Shown here: piece by piece, positions 9,375-18,300 of the stretch
How positions within the stretch are numbered: position 1 is the first letter of the stretch
Layout of the letters: each line of letters opens with the position of its first letter
Source: an uncultured Schlesneria sp.
Lineage (GTDB): Bacteria > Planctomycetota > Planctomycetia > Planctomycetales > Planctomycetaceae
Reading direction: 5' to 3'
DNA length: 64,000 bases
Assembly (NCBI GenBank): GCA_903871875.1
Contig: CAIQIR010000019.1
Location: 1-64,000 of the forward strand
Position numbers and translations under genes: made by a program
Notes under the pieces: generated by a model
The model's input: the letters and a program-made list of their open reading frames with translations, nothing else
Told to the model about the DNA's origin: nothing
Databases searched by the model: none

Positions 9375-9583
9375 GGCGGGACTCGAAAGCACCGTGCCAA
9401 ACCGGTGTCCATGAGGTAACTGGATTCATCTCACCGCAAAGTCAACCACCTCGACGAGAAGAGGCTAGCCTTTGTGCGGCAGCCCCCCGAATTCGGCCGG
9501 TGGAAGACTTCAGGAACGAGATCGAAGAACGCTGAGGTTGACGCACCCGCGACTAAAGTGGCTGGCCAACGTCACGAGTTGGC

Positions 9584-10861
9584 TTAACTTTCAAGCACCA
9601 ATCGAAACGAATCACTGAGAAGTTGTGTCAGCTTCACGACGAAGCGCGCTGCGTCGGCTCCATTGACGACACGATGGTCATACGAGAGCGACAACGGCAG
9701 CATCTGTCGTTCGACAACTTCACCCTTCTGCAATTGCAGTTGCTTTTGGGTGCGTGACATGCCGAGGATCGCCACTTCTGGATAGTTCACGATGGGGGTA
9801 AATGCCGTACCGCCCAGTCCACCGAGGTTCGTGATGGTGAACGTTCCGCCCTGCATTTCGCTGACCTGTAGCTTGCGATCGCGGGCCTTGCCCGCCAACT
9901 CCGTCAATTCAGCGGCCAGTTGCAAGACGGTTTTCTGATCGACATTACGAATCACTGGTACCACCAAGCCGTTCGGCGTATCGACCGCGACACCGATATG
10001 GAAATACCGCTTGAGCACCAGTTCCGCTTTCGCCGAGTCGTAGCTTGCGTTGAAATGCGGGAATTCTTTCAGACACGCGACAACGGCTTTCAGTGCCAGC
10101 GCGGTCATTGTGACTTTGGCTGTGCCTTTAGGAGCCGTCTCAACAAAGTGTTTACGAGCGGCTTCGGTTTCGGTGATATCAGCCAAATCATGCTGGGTGA
10201 CGTGGGGAATAATTTGCCAGGCAAGACCGAGATTGTTGGCTACGGTCTTTTGTAATTTGGAATACGGCTGACGATCCGTCGGTCCGAATTGGGAGAAGTC
10301 AGGCAACGGCGGTTCGACGAAGGCTCGGCCCCCTCCTCCACCGCCTCCGGAAACCGCTTTGGCAACATCTTCCAGCGTGATTCGTCCACCCGATCCAGTG
10401 CCGGGAATGCTTGCGAGATTCAGGCCAAGCGATCGAGCAAGGCGTCGAGTTGCGGGGCCAGCAGGCAAAGGCAGTTCTCGCCCCCCCAACACCACGGCCG
10501 AGGGAACAGCCTTCGCAATCGCGGCCTTGTCGCCACCGTTGCGATTTCCCGCGGTGCTAGTATTTTGAATCGGAGCCGATGCAGCCGTCGCGGCATTTGC
10601 TGCTTTGGCAGCGGGAACTGCATTCCCCGCTTCGATCGTTAAGATCGCCTGCCCAGGCTCGATCGTCTGCCCTTTTTTTACGAGGATTTTTGTCACTTGA
10701 CCACCATGAGGGCACGGCAGCGGAAGGACGGCCTTGTCGGTCTCAATTTCCATGACGACCTGATTTGGCTCAATCGTATCGCCCACGGCAACGAGAATCG
10801 CCGCAACGTCTCCACTTTTGACTCCGTCACCCAGGTTGTCGGCCTTGAATTCGATCGTCAT
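9584..10861 (-). CDS. aceF: Pyruvate dehydrogenase E2, dihydrolipoyllysine acetyltransferase
   Basis: 425 residues. A single N-terminal lipoyl domain carries the lipoylated Lys at residue 43 in EIETDKAVLP. An Ala-rich linker (about 85-130) leads to a peripheral-subunit-binding domain (ATRRLARSLG ... SGGRITLEDV, about 135-170), then a Gly-rich linker and the CoA acetyltransferase core ending in SYDHRVVNGADAARF, which holds the catalytic His and Asp-type residues. It transfers the acetyl group from E1 to CoA. It lies 53 bases downstream of aceE on the same strand, so the two form an operon. Enterobacterial AceF usually has more lipoyl domains; this one has one. No E3 gene is adjacent. Confidence 0.95.
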   Translation of the reverse strand: MTIEFKADNLGDGVKSGDVAAILVAVGDTIEPNQVVMEIETDKAVLPLPCPHGGQVTKILVKKGQTIEPGQAILTIEAGNAVPAAKAANAATAASAPIQNTSTAGNRNGGDKAAIAKAVPSAVVLGGRELPLPAGPATRRLARSLGLNLASIPGTGSGGRITLEDVAKAVSGGGGGGGRAFVEPPLPDFSQFGPTDRQPYSKLQKTVANNLGLAWQIIPHVTQHDLADITETEAARKHFVETAPKGTAKVTMTALALKAVVACLKEFPHFNASYDSAKAELVLKRYFHIGVAVDTPNGLVVPVIRNVDQKTVLQLAAELTELAGKARDRKLQVSEMQGGTFTITNLGGLGGTAFTPIVNYPEVAILGMSRTQKQLQLQKGEVVERQMLPLSLSYDHRVVNGADAARFVVKLTQLLSDSFRLVLES

Positions 10862-10914
10862 TCGTCAATCTTTCCCAAGCTGTTTTTCAGAGATGTTTCC
10901 AGATGCATCCAAAA

Positions 10915-13668
10915 TCAGGCGTTCGCAGGATCAACCTTCTCGGGGTCGATCCCAAGATCTTTCAATGCCTGAGGCAACTTTTTGGCGTCGAACTGGCCAT
11001 CCTTACTGAGTGCAACCAATGTGGTATAGGCCACCGATTCCGCATCGATCTCGAAGTGTCGACGGAGCGCTTCGCGAGTTTCGCTACGGCCAAATCCATC
11101 TGTTCCACAAACCACGTATTGTCCGGGAACGTAGGGACGAATCTGCTCAGCAACAAGTTGGACGTTGTCACTCGAGGAAATAAATGGCCCTTTGAGTCCG
11201 CTCAGCGATTGTTCGATGTGGCTCGTCTTCAGCTTCTTGTCAGGATGAAGTCGGTTCCAACGAGCAACGGACTGGGCTTCTCGCTTCATTTCATTGTAAC
11301 TCGTAACACTCCAGACATCGGCCGTTACGCTGTATTTTTCTGCAAGAAGCTTCTGGGCCCGAATCACTTCTTGCAGAATGGTGCCGCTACCGAGCAGTTG
11401 CGGTCGTTTGGCTCGTTGACTTGCCGAGACAGTCGGATCGAGCGGGTACATTCCCTTGACGATGCCTTTTTCGACACCTGCGGGCATGTTCGGCATGACA
11501 TAGTTTTCGTTGTAGACCGAAAGGTAGTAGAAGACGTCTTCCCCTTCGGAATACATTCGCCGCAGTCCGTCCTGCACAATCACACAAAGTTCATAGCCAT
11601 AGGCCGGATCGTAGGCGATCAGATTGGGAACTGTTCCGGCCATCAACTGGCTATGCCCATCCTCGTGTTGCAAGCCTTCGCCGTTCAACGTCGTTCGTCC
11701 CGATGTACCACCACACAAGAATCCCTTGCAGCGTGAATCGGCTGCCAGCCAAATCAAGTCACCAACTCGCTGGAAGCCGAACATCGAATAGTAGATGTAG
11801 AACGGGATCATGTTCAGGCCGACATTTGCGTAAGCCGTGCCCGCAGCAATGAACGAAGACATCGCACCGGCTTCATCAATCCCTTCCATCAAAATCTGTC
11901 CGGTTTTCGACTCTTTGTACGCCTTCGCTGTGCCGGCATCGACCGGCGTATAAAGCTGGCCTTTGCTCGAATAAATTCCGAACTGCGAAAACAAAGCTTC
12001 CATACCGAATGTTTGTGCTTCATCAGGAATGATGGGCACGATCCGCGTGCCGAGATTCGGGTCCCTGATCAAAGTCTTGATGGTTTCGGAAAGAACCGTT
12101 GTGGTAGAACGCGCTCGCGATGACGTGGCGGCTTCTTCAATCAAATGGGCGGTTGTCGGGATTTCAAGCCGTTCCGGCGTCGGAACTCGAATCGGCAGAT
12201 AGCCACCGAGTTTCTGGCGATGTTCGTGAAGATATTTCATTTCTGGACTATCGGCTGGCGGTCGGTAGAAAATTGCCGCCTTCGCCTGCTCGTCGGTCAA
12301 TGGCAGATCGAACCGGTCTCGGAAGTGAATCAGAGATGGTTCACCCATATCCTTTGTCTGATGCGCGGTATTCTTTCCTTCACCTGCTTCGCCCATACCG
12401 AAGCCCTTGACCGTGTGTGCAAGGACGACCGTCGGTGCCCCCTTGTGATCAGTGGCAGCTTTGTAGGCGGCATAGACTTTAATTGGATCGTGACCGCCGC
12501 GACGCAGATTTCGAATTTGATCGTCCGTCAGGTGCTCGACGAGTTTCAGCAAATCTGGGTGACGTCCGAAAAAGTCCTTCCGGATGTAAGCGCCTGTCTC
12601 AACGCTGTACTTCTGGAATTGACCATCGACGACTTCACCGAGTGTCTTTACCAGCAGACCGTTCTCATCAGCATCGAACAGTGGCTGCCAATCACTGCCC
12701 CAAACGATCTTGATGACGTTCCAACCGGCACCGCGGAAGATTCCTTCCAGTTCCTGAATGATCTTTCCGTTGCCGCGAACGGGACCATCAAGTCGTTGCA
12801 GGTTACAGTTGATGACCCAAGTCAAGTTGTCGAGTTTTTCTCGTGATGCCATCGAAATGGCACCCAGCGATTCGGGCTCATCAACTTCGCCATCGCCGAG
12901 AAACGCCCAGACACGGGACTTCGACGTGTCGATCAGATTTCGGTGTTGCAGGTAGCGAAGGAATCGGGCCTGGTAGATGGAACAAATCGGCCCCAGTCCC
13001 ATTGACACAGTTGGGAACTGCCAGAAGTCGGGCATCAACCATGGATGCGGATACGAGGAAAGCCCCTGGCCTCTTGGCAATTCTCGTCGGAAGTTCACCA
13101 AGTTCTCTTCCGTCAGCCGCCCTTCGAGGAATGCTCGTGAGTACATGCCTGGTGATGAGTGACCTTGAAAATAGATCATATCTCCCGTGTGATCGCTGGT
13201 TCGCGAGTGGAAGAAGTGATTGAATCCAGTCTCCACCAGAGTCGCTGACGACGCAAACGTGGAAATGTGTCCGCCAACCCCGGAGCCCGTTCTGTAAGCC
13301 CGCACGACCATGGCCATCGCATTCCAGCGAATGATACTGCGTAATTTACGTTCGACGGCACGGTCGCCGGGAAATGGCGGTTCGGCCTCGGCGGGAATCG
13401 TATTGACGTAAGGGGTTGTCACAGACGGGACAACGGGAACCGACTGAGCCTGTGCTCGCGAATAAAGTCGTGTCAGCATCTGGCCGAGGGCTTCCGGTCC
13501 ATAGCGATTCAACAGGTCGTCCACCGACTCCAACCATTCATCCATTTCTTGTGGATCAATGGTTGGTACGGTGACGTCGGTAATTTCTTCGGACGCAGTC
13601 GCTACGGGAGCCACCGAAGGGGTCTCCGTCCGTCGACTGACAGGAGCTGCTTGAAGGGTGCTTGCCAT
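10915..13668 (-). CDS. aceE: Pyruvate dehydrogenase E1, homodimeric type
   Basis: About 917 residues from ATG 13668; a GTG at 13701 would add 11 residues. The protein decarboxylates pyruvate with thiamine diphosphate and acetylates the E2 lipoyl group. The ThDP motif is clear: FLGDGEVDEPES followed by WVINCNLQRLDG. The C-terminal region GTDGFGRSETREALRRHFE is typical of AceE. The usual family start (DPQEMDEWLESVDDLL) begins about 37 residues in, so there is a short Ser/Thr/Ala/Pro-rich N-terminal extension of unknown use. It is the promoter-proximal gene of the aceE-aceF unit. Confidence 0.96.
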   Translation of the reverse strand: MASTLQAAPVSRRTETPSVAPVATASEEITDVTVPTIDPQEMDEWLESVDDLLNRYGPEALGQMLTRLYSRAQAQSVPVVPSVTTPYVNTIPAEAEPPFPGDRAVERKLRSIIRWNAMAMVVRAYRTGSGVGGHISTFASSATLVETGFNHFFHSRTSDHTGDMIYFQGHSSPGMYSRAFLEGRLTEENLVNFRRELPRGQGLSSYPHPWLMPDFWQFPTVSMGLGPICSIYQARFLRYLQHRNLIDTSKSRVWAFLGDGEVDEPESLGAISMASREKLDNLTWVINCNLQRLDGPVRGNGKIIQELEGIFRGAGWNVIKIVWGSDWQPLFDADENGLLVKTLGEVVDGQFQKYSVETGAYIRKDFFGRHPDLLKLVEHLTDDQIRNLRRGGHDPIKVYAAYKAATDHKGAPTVVLAHTVKGFGMGEAGEGKNTAHQTKDMGEPSLIHFRDRFDLPLTDEQAKAAIFYRPPADSPEMKYLHEHRQKLGGYLPIRVPTPERLEIPTTAHLIEEAATSSRARSTTTVLSETIKTLIRDPNLGTRIVPIIPDEAQTFGMEALFSQFGIYSSKGQLYTPVDAGTAKAYKESKTGQILMEGIDEAGAMSSFIAAGTAYANVGLNMIPFYIYYSMFGFQRVGDLIWLAADSRCKGFLCGGTSGRTTLNGEGLQHEDGHSQLMAGTVPNLIAYDPAYGYELCVIVQDGLRRMYSEGEDVFYYLSVYNENYVMPNMPAGVEKGIVKGMYPLDPTVSASQRAKRPQLLGSGTILQEVIRAQKLLAEKYSVTADVWSVTSYNEMKREAQSVARWNRLHPDKKLKTSHIEQSLSGLKGPFISSSDNVQLVAEQIRPYVPGQYVVCGTDGFGRSETREALRRHFEIDAESVAYTTLVALSKDGQFDAKKLPQALKDLGIDPEKVDPANA

Positions 13669-13783
13669 TATCTTCGCCAACCTCGTCTTAAATCCAGGCA
13701 CTGCGATCTTGAACGAACGAACCGCGCCCTACGGTTTACGCACTATCATCGTCCAGCCCGATAGCTGGTTGACTCTGTATCGC

Positions 13784-14023
13784 TCAATCCCATACGACGT
13801 CGCATGGTAGCAGTTCATTTCCGGTCTGCACAGATTGCGCCAGTCCAGATTGCCACGCCACAATTCTCCGCGCACAATTCAAGCAGAAAGTCTGGCCTGA
13901 TGCCATCCGGCATTTCCCGACTTGCACGTCGTTTTGGATTTGCGTGGGAATGCCCCACACCGTCTCATCCTTGATCACCCACCAATTATAGGCTGGACCG
14001 GTCAAATCTTGAAGATTTGCCAT
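13784..14023 (-). CDS. Small Cys-containing hypothetical protein
   Basis: 79 residues from ATG 14023, preceded on the minus strand by AGGG at a reasonable distance. It has the pattern C-x8-C-x2-C in KCRMASGQTFCLNCARR, which could bind a metal or be a degraded zinc ribbon. I recognise no family. It fills an otherwise empty stretch between aceE and the enolase-superfamily gene, which supports a real gene, but it is short and could be chance. Confidence 0.42.
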   Translation of the reverse strand: MANLQDLTGPAYNWWVIKDETVWGIPTQIQNDVQVGKCRMASGQTFCLNCARRIVAWQSGLAQSVQTGNELLPCDVVWD

Positions 14024-14109
14024 TTCGAGCCCTGATTAAAGGGTTTACAGACTTTTTTTGCCCGCTCAACGTTGTCATTTGTGAATGTGCGGTTCGAAGG
14101 GACTAACGG

Positions 14110-14121
14110 CCGTTCGAACGG
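14110..14121. repeat. Perfect 12-bp palindrome
   Basis: CCGTTCGAACGG lies 7 bases past the stop of the enolase-superfamily gene. It has no loop and no T run, so it is a poor terminator; it may be a protein-binding site or chance. Confidence 0.25.
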
Positions 14122-14127
14122 TTCTTG

Positions 14128-15261
14128 TTATCGGAACACGGTCCGTTTTCCCGCGAATCTGTCCAGTTTTTCAGGATCGATATCGATACCCAAGCCTGGG
14201 CTCGTGGGAATTTCCAAATATCCTTCAGAGTCAATTTTGAAGGGACTGATCGGCAATTCTTCGATATACGCACAGGGGGTCAGGTATTCGACATACCGTG
14301 CGACGGGGATCGCTGCTGAGAATTGCAGATCCGCCGCCAATCCCACTGCCGTGTTCCAGCCGTGTGGAACCACCGTGATATTGTGATCGAACGCAAGCCA
14401 AGCCAGACGTCTTGATTCTGAAAGTCCCCCATTTTTTGTGCAATCAGGTTGAATGATGTCGACGGCACGACGTTCCAGCCAAGGCAAAAACGATTGTCGA
14501 CGAGTCAGCACTTCACCTCCCGAGATGGGAACGGGCGAAACGCGGGTGAGTTCGATATACCCTTCAATGTCATCCGGCGGGAGAGGCTCTTCAAACCAGG
14601 TGATCCCGTAATCGGCCAGCATATTGGCCGTCTGACGAGCCCAGTTTGTGCCGTGCGGCCAGAATTGCTCGCTGCCTCCCGCATCAACCATCAATTCGAC
14701 GGAGTCTCCGACCGTTTCACGAGCGGTCCGAACAAGAAGTTCATCAAACTGGCGATCGCGTCGACCGAACGGTCGCCAACCCATCTTGATCGCTTTAAAT
14801 CCTCGCTCCACCACGCTCCGCAAAGTTGATTTTAATGCCGCCGGTTCGTCGAACAGAATAGAACCGTAAGGCTTGATTCGCTGCCGATAATTCCCCCCCA
14901 ACAAGCGAGAAACCGGTTGGGAGCAGGCTTTTCCCATGATGTCCCACAGCGCGATATCGATGCCGCTAATGGCATGCTCGACGGAACCACCACGTCCCTG
15001 CCAGAAGCTCGACTGTCGCAGCAATTCAGTCACGCGTTCGGGTTCGACGGCAGATTGGTGCTTCAGCAGAGGCCAAAGGAGGGCGACCGACCCTTCGACC
15101 AACGTTCCTGAAGTGAAACAGCTGCCCCAGCCGTAAAGGCCATCGTCTGTCCGAACTTGAACGAGTGTGTGTAGATTCTCTTGAGGTTCGTGTCCCTGCG
15201 GCCAACCTCCGTCGACGGTGGCTCCGGTTAAGGTGACGACTTCAATTTCCACGATTTTCAT
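14128..15261 (-). CDS. Mandelate racemase/muconate-lactonizing family enzyme
   Basis: About 377 residues from ATG 15261; a TTG at 15279 would add only six residues. It is an enolase-superfamily enzyme: an N-terminal capping domain (MKIVEIEVVTLTGATVDGG) and a TIM barrel with the catalytic Lys region FKAIKMGW, metal ligands in MVDAGG, WFEEPLPP and ISGGE, and the barrel-end His in VPHGWN. The family takes a proton from carbon next to a carboxylate, so an acid-sugar dehydratase or epimerase is likely. The exact substrate cannot be read from the sequence. No sugar-catabolic genes flank it. Confidence 0.88.
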   Translation of the reverse strand: MKIVEIEVVTLTGATVDGGWPQGHEPQENLHTLVQVRTDDGLYGWGSCFTSGTLVEGSVALLWPLLKHQSAVEPERVTELLRQSSFWQGRGGSVEHAISGIDIALWDIMGKACSQPVSRLLGGNYRQRIKPYGSILFDEPAALKSTLRSVVERGFKAIKMGWRPFGRRDRQFDELLVRTARETVGDSVELMVDAGGSEQFWPHGTNWARQTANMLADYGITWFEEPLPPDDIEGYIELTRVSPVPISGGEVLTRRQSFLPWLERRAVDIIQPDCTKNGGLSESRRLAWLAFDHNITVVPHGWNTAVGLAADLQFSAAIPVARYVEYLTPCAYIEELPISPFKIDSEGYLEIPTSPGLGIDIDPEKLDRFAGKRTVFR

Positions 15262-15621
15262 AGCGATCTTTTCGAGCAAAGGTGAAAATCCAGTTTCAGA
15301 GCCCCAAAAACAGTATCAGACGGTGGTCGAGTAGCATCTGAATCCGCCCACCATTCTCAGGAAAACTCTCCTGCAAGTTAGCGGTGTAACCGTGGAAAGG
15401 TATTCGACCAGAATGGAATCTGCCACCTTCAGCCGGATCGCATCTGGAAACGTCCTGAACCGTCTCGATGCCACCAACGTCAATCATTTCATGCGATTGA
15501 AGGGCACAGAAGTATCGTCGTGTTGTTCTCCGGTCGTCGTCGCGAAATAACAACGCCGGGACAAAATTGCTGGTCCGAAATCGACACCGTGTCGGGGTTT
15601 TCATCGGCCGCGCACCACAAC
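15262..15621. other. 360-bp intergenic region, no supported gene
   Basis: The region separates the enolase-superfamily gene from the end of the flagellar cluster. One minus-strand frame of about 100 codons (15296-15604) has an ATG but no ribosome binding site and no recognisable motif. I see no hairpin good enough to call a terminator. Confidence 0.5.
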
Positions 15622-16497
15622 TCAGGCCTGCGACTTATTTTTCTTCGTGGCAGCTCCGGTTTTTGGAGTCGCTTTTTTCATGCGCTGTTTGCGCATCTGC
15701 TCCAATTGAGATTCGCTTTGTTGGTGCCAGCGAATGTTTTCCAGCTGCCATTTCGCCAAATCTCGCAACACCGGATCTTGATTTGATTCGGCAACGATCT
15801 GGTATGCGTCCATTGAGGGCTTCCATTTCGATTGACGCCGCAGACAGGTAGCCAAGAGGTATTTGAGCGTCATCTCGTTATCGGCGGCGACAGTCGCTCT
15901 GCGAAACGCTTTTTCCGCACCGACGAAATCGCCAGTACGGAATAGGACTTTGCCCAAAGAGAACGGATCCGCAGCTTCCGCAGAAAAATCCAGGTTCTCT
16001 GTTCCGATCGGTGCCACCGCCGCAGAAGTTTGATCATCTGGTTTCGTGGTCAATTCGGGTTCGGTTGCCAGATCAGCCTCCGCCTCGTCTTCGGCAGGTG
16101 CGGCAGGAGGCAGGGCGGTCTTCCGTGTGACTCGATTTTTGGCGAGCTTCGTTAGCAGTTCTAACATTTCCTGTCGTTGCTGAAGGATCGAACGGTCGGT
16201 ATCGGCTTCAGCGGCCTTGGTATTGCGAGCGACTTCTTCCCGCATCGCTTGGAACTCACGAAGCTCGCTGCGGAATTGTCGTAATTCGGCTTCGATGTCA
16301 TTTGCTGAATCGGAACCAGAATTGACTGTGGCGGGATTCGGTGCGACTGGTAACGGAAGTGGTTCGTTATTGGGTGTACCAGGGATTCCGGGCGGGGGGG
16401 GGACGAACGTTTGACCAGAGGATGTCGAGCCGTTTTGAGCTGACAAGCTTTCCGAAAGTCCCAACAATCCAAGAAAGACCAATCCATGGAATTTCAT
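15622..16497 (-). CDS. Secreted coiled-coil/TPR protein at the end of the flagellar cluster
   Basis: 291 residues with a signal peptide (FHGLVFLGLLGLSESLSAQ). A Pro-rich stretch (about 30-55) precedes a charged coiled coil (about 65-120), an Ala/Glu/Pro-rich linker, then a TPR-like helical pair (DPFSLGKVLFRTGDFVGAEKAF) and a basic tail rich in Lys. The start codon directly abuts the stop of the MotB-like gene (16498), so translation is probably coupled. The position after motA-motB suggests a periplasmic stator or wall-anchoring accessory. I know no named homologue and the function is inferred only from context. Confidence 0.78.
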   Translation of the reverse strand: MKFHGLVFLGLLGLSESLSAQNGSTSSGQTFVPPPPGIPGTPNNEPLPLPVAPNPATVNSGSDSANDIEAELRQFRSELREFQAMREEVARNTKAAEADTDRSILQQRQEMLELLTKLAKNRVTRKTALPPAAPAEDEAEADLATEPELTTKPDDQTSAAVAPIGTENLDFSAEAADPFSLGKVLFRTGDFVGAEKAFRRATVAADNEMTLKYLLATCLRRQSKWKPSMDAYQIVAESNQDPVLRDLAKWQLENIRWHQQSESQLEQMRKQRMKKATPKTGAATKKNKSQA

Positions 16498-17277
16498 TTA
16501 GTGTCCGCCGTGACTTGAAGATTGTGGTGGTGTGTCATCGTTGATCGGCACCAAATTTCCCTCATCGATGACATCATTGTCCGTGGGGAGGAAATACGCG
16601 CCGAGGGTCACAATGACGAGTTGCCGATCCGGGGATTTGAGCGTTTTCAAGGTTTCGTGCGAGCTACACGAAACAATTCGCAGTCGTGATGCCGCGACGC
16701 CATGGTTGCGGAGTGCTGCTTTCACGGCAATCGCACGGCGAAACGCCAGGTCATCACCGTCCTGAGGATCATGTTCCGCTTCTTCTTGAGAGCAGTGTCC
16801 CTGAATTACGACCATACGGAAATGGTGTCTCACCACTTCCGCGATCTGTTCCAGGTTTTCAGACGACGATTTTGAAATCAACGCGGAATCGCGTGCGAAG
16901 CGAATTGGTTTGCCGACATTGGATTGAGCTTTTACCCAGTTGTCTCGTTCTTTGACTGCCTGACCTTTTACCGAAGGGGACAGCCAACGCTGTCCGCTGT
17001 GCATGAATCCGCCTTTTTGGCGTTGAGACAAAACCTGCAGTACTGCAATGTCCAAAGGGTCATTGGAATCCGGCTTGGGTGTGTACCCAAAGCCGACTTT
17101 GACGGAGGCCAGGATTCTCAGCAAGTCATCGTCAGTAGTGGTCTTTTGCGACCCTTGGCACAGCAGCAAAACGAAAAAGCTCATCAGCAGGATCACCATG
17201 TCCGCGAAACTGACGATCCACATGGGGGCATGGCCGCCGCCTTCTTCGTGCCCGCCTTTCTTGTGTGGACCAGACAT
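16498..17277 (-). CDS. motB: MotB-like flagellar stator protein
   Basis: 259 residues. A short His/Gly-rich N-terminus leads to a single transmembrane helix, PMWIVSFADMVILLMSFFVL, whose Asp (about residue 26) is the ion-binding residue of MotB/PomB. After a linker, the C-terminal half is OmpA-like (VVIQGHCSQEE ... FRRAIAVKAALRNHGV ... PDRQLVIV). The usual GHTD is GHCS and the usual NRRVEI is DRQLVI, so key peptidoglycan-binding positions are changed. The protein ends in SSSHGGH. It follows motA by 62 bases, the normal gene order. It couples ion flow to rotor torque together with MotA. Confidence 0.88.
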   Translation of the reverse strand: MSGPHKKGGHEEGGGHAPMWIVSFADMVILLMSFFVLLLCQGSQKTTTDDDLLRILASVKVGFGYTPKPDSNDPLDIAVLQVLSQRQKGGFMHSGQRWLSPSVKGQAVKERDNWVKAQSNVGKPIRFARDSALISKSSSENLEQIAEVVRHHFRMVVIQGHCSQEEAEHDPQDGDDLAFRRAIAVKAALRNHGVAASRLRIVSCSSHETLKTLKSPDRQLVIVTLGAYFLPTDNDVIDEGNLVPINDDTPPQSSSHGGH

Positions 17278-17339
17278 TTTTTTGAGACCCTGTCGGATAA
17301 TTGGGGATGGATGTCAGAAACACCGTCAACCGGTAACGA

Positions 17340-18119
17340 CTACTTCGTTTCTTCGACACGTGTGGCCGTGCGGCCGTCCAGAAAGCTCAGTAGACGCTGC
17401 TTTAAGGCTGTGGGCGAATCACCCGCGGCAATTCCCATGATTCCTTGGAGATAGAGTTCCTTTAATTGCATTTCTTGATTGGCCCGAATTCCCAATTTGT
17501 CGGCAAACGGCAAGCAGACAACGTTGGCGAATAGCGATCCGTACAGCGTTCCCAGCAACGCAACCTGAAGGCCTTTACCGATTTCCGTAATATCGCTACC
17601 CATGCTACCGAACATCACGACCTGGCCGATAATCGTGGCTGTCAACCCGTAGGCGGGAGCGTAGTTACCCATCAGGGCAAATGCCTTTTTGCCGACAGCA
17701 TGACGCTCACCCAGCGAGAACAGTTCCAGCCTCAACGTCGATTCGACATCGTGATGATCCTGACCATCGATCACCATGCGAAGTCCTTTGGCGAGAAATG
17801 GCTCTTGGACTTCTGCCATGCGGCCTTCGAGTGCCAACAGGCCATCTTTCCGTGCGACTGCGGCAAACTCGACCAATTTCAGGATCGCCTCACCCAGTGG
17901 CACGTCTTTGTAAAAGAAACATTTTTTCAGGACGCCAAAAATGCCCAGGAAATTGCGCATTGGCAAACTGATCATGGTCGCGCAAATCGCGCCGACCACC
18001 ACCAGCAACACGCCTTCTGTGCTGTAAAAGGCCCACAGATTTCCGTGCGTCTGATGGTACGCAGCACCGCCGATCATGCTGATTACTAAGATCAGACCCA
18101 GTATTGACGCGAAATCCAT
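17340..18119 (-). CDS. motA: MotA-like flagellar stator protein
   Basis: 259 residues, the usual MotA length. Four membrane helices are seen: ILGLILVISMIGGAAY and WAFYSTEGVLLVVVGAIC near the N-terminus, then a cytoplasmic domain with the FSLGERHAVGKKAF charged segment that contacts FliG, then NYAPAYGLTATIIGQVVMF and LLGTLYGSLFANVVCLPFADKL with the two channel prolines. The family motif is normally APALGMIGT; here it is APAYGLTAT. ATG 18119 follows GGAAG. With MotB it forms the ion-driven stator. The pair lies downstream of the flagellar export genes, in the same orientation. Confidence 0.9.
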   Translation of the reverse strand: MDFASILGLILVISMIGGAAYHQTHGNLWAFYSTEGVLLVVVGAICATMISLPMRNFLGIFGVLKKCFFYKDVPLGEAILKLVEFAAVARKDGLLALEGRMAEVQEPFLAKGLRMVIDGQDHHDVESTLRLELFSLGERHAVGKKAFALMGNYAPAYGLTATIIGQVVMFGSMGSDITEIGKGLQVALLGTLYGSLFANVVCLPFADKLGIRANQEMQLKELYLQGIMGIAAGDSPTALKQRLLSFLDGRTATRVEETK

Positions 18120-18300
18120 AGCGCTACTTCCGGTTCAAAATCGGTAGACGTACCTCTGACGATTGTCTTAGTCGAAGGAAATCCAACCTCCTTGCGGGGT
18201 CAAGGCGGTTCAGACTTTTAACCTCGAGATTCCGTGTCGGCAGTACCGTTCGTACAAAGTTGTCGGGGTGAAGTGTATTTTCGATCTGAATTGAGCGGAT

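Noticed and set aside
10903-11736. Long plus-strand frame of 277 codons
   Set aside because: It lies antisense within aceE, a clear gene, and the translated product has no recognisable domain. It is a shadow of the GC-biased codon use.
15296-15604. Minus-strand frame of 102 codons
   Set aside because: The ATG lacks a Shine-Dalgarno match and no domain is recognisable; kept only as a remark in the gap entry.
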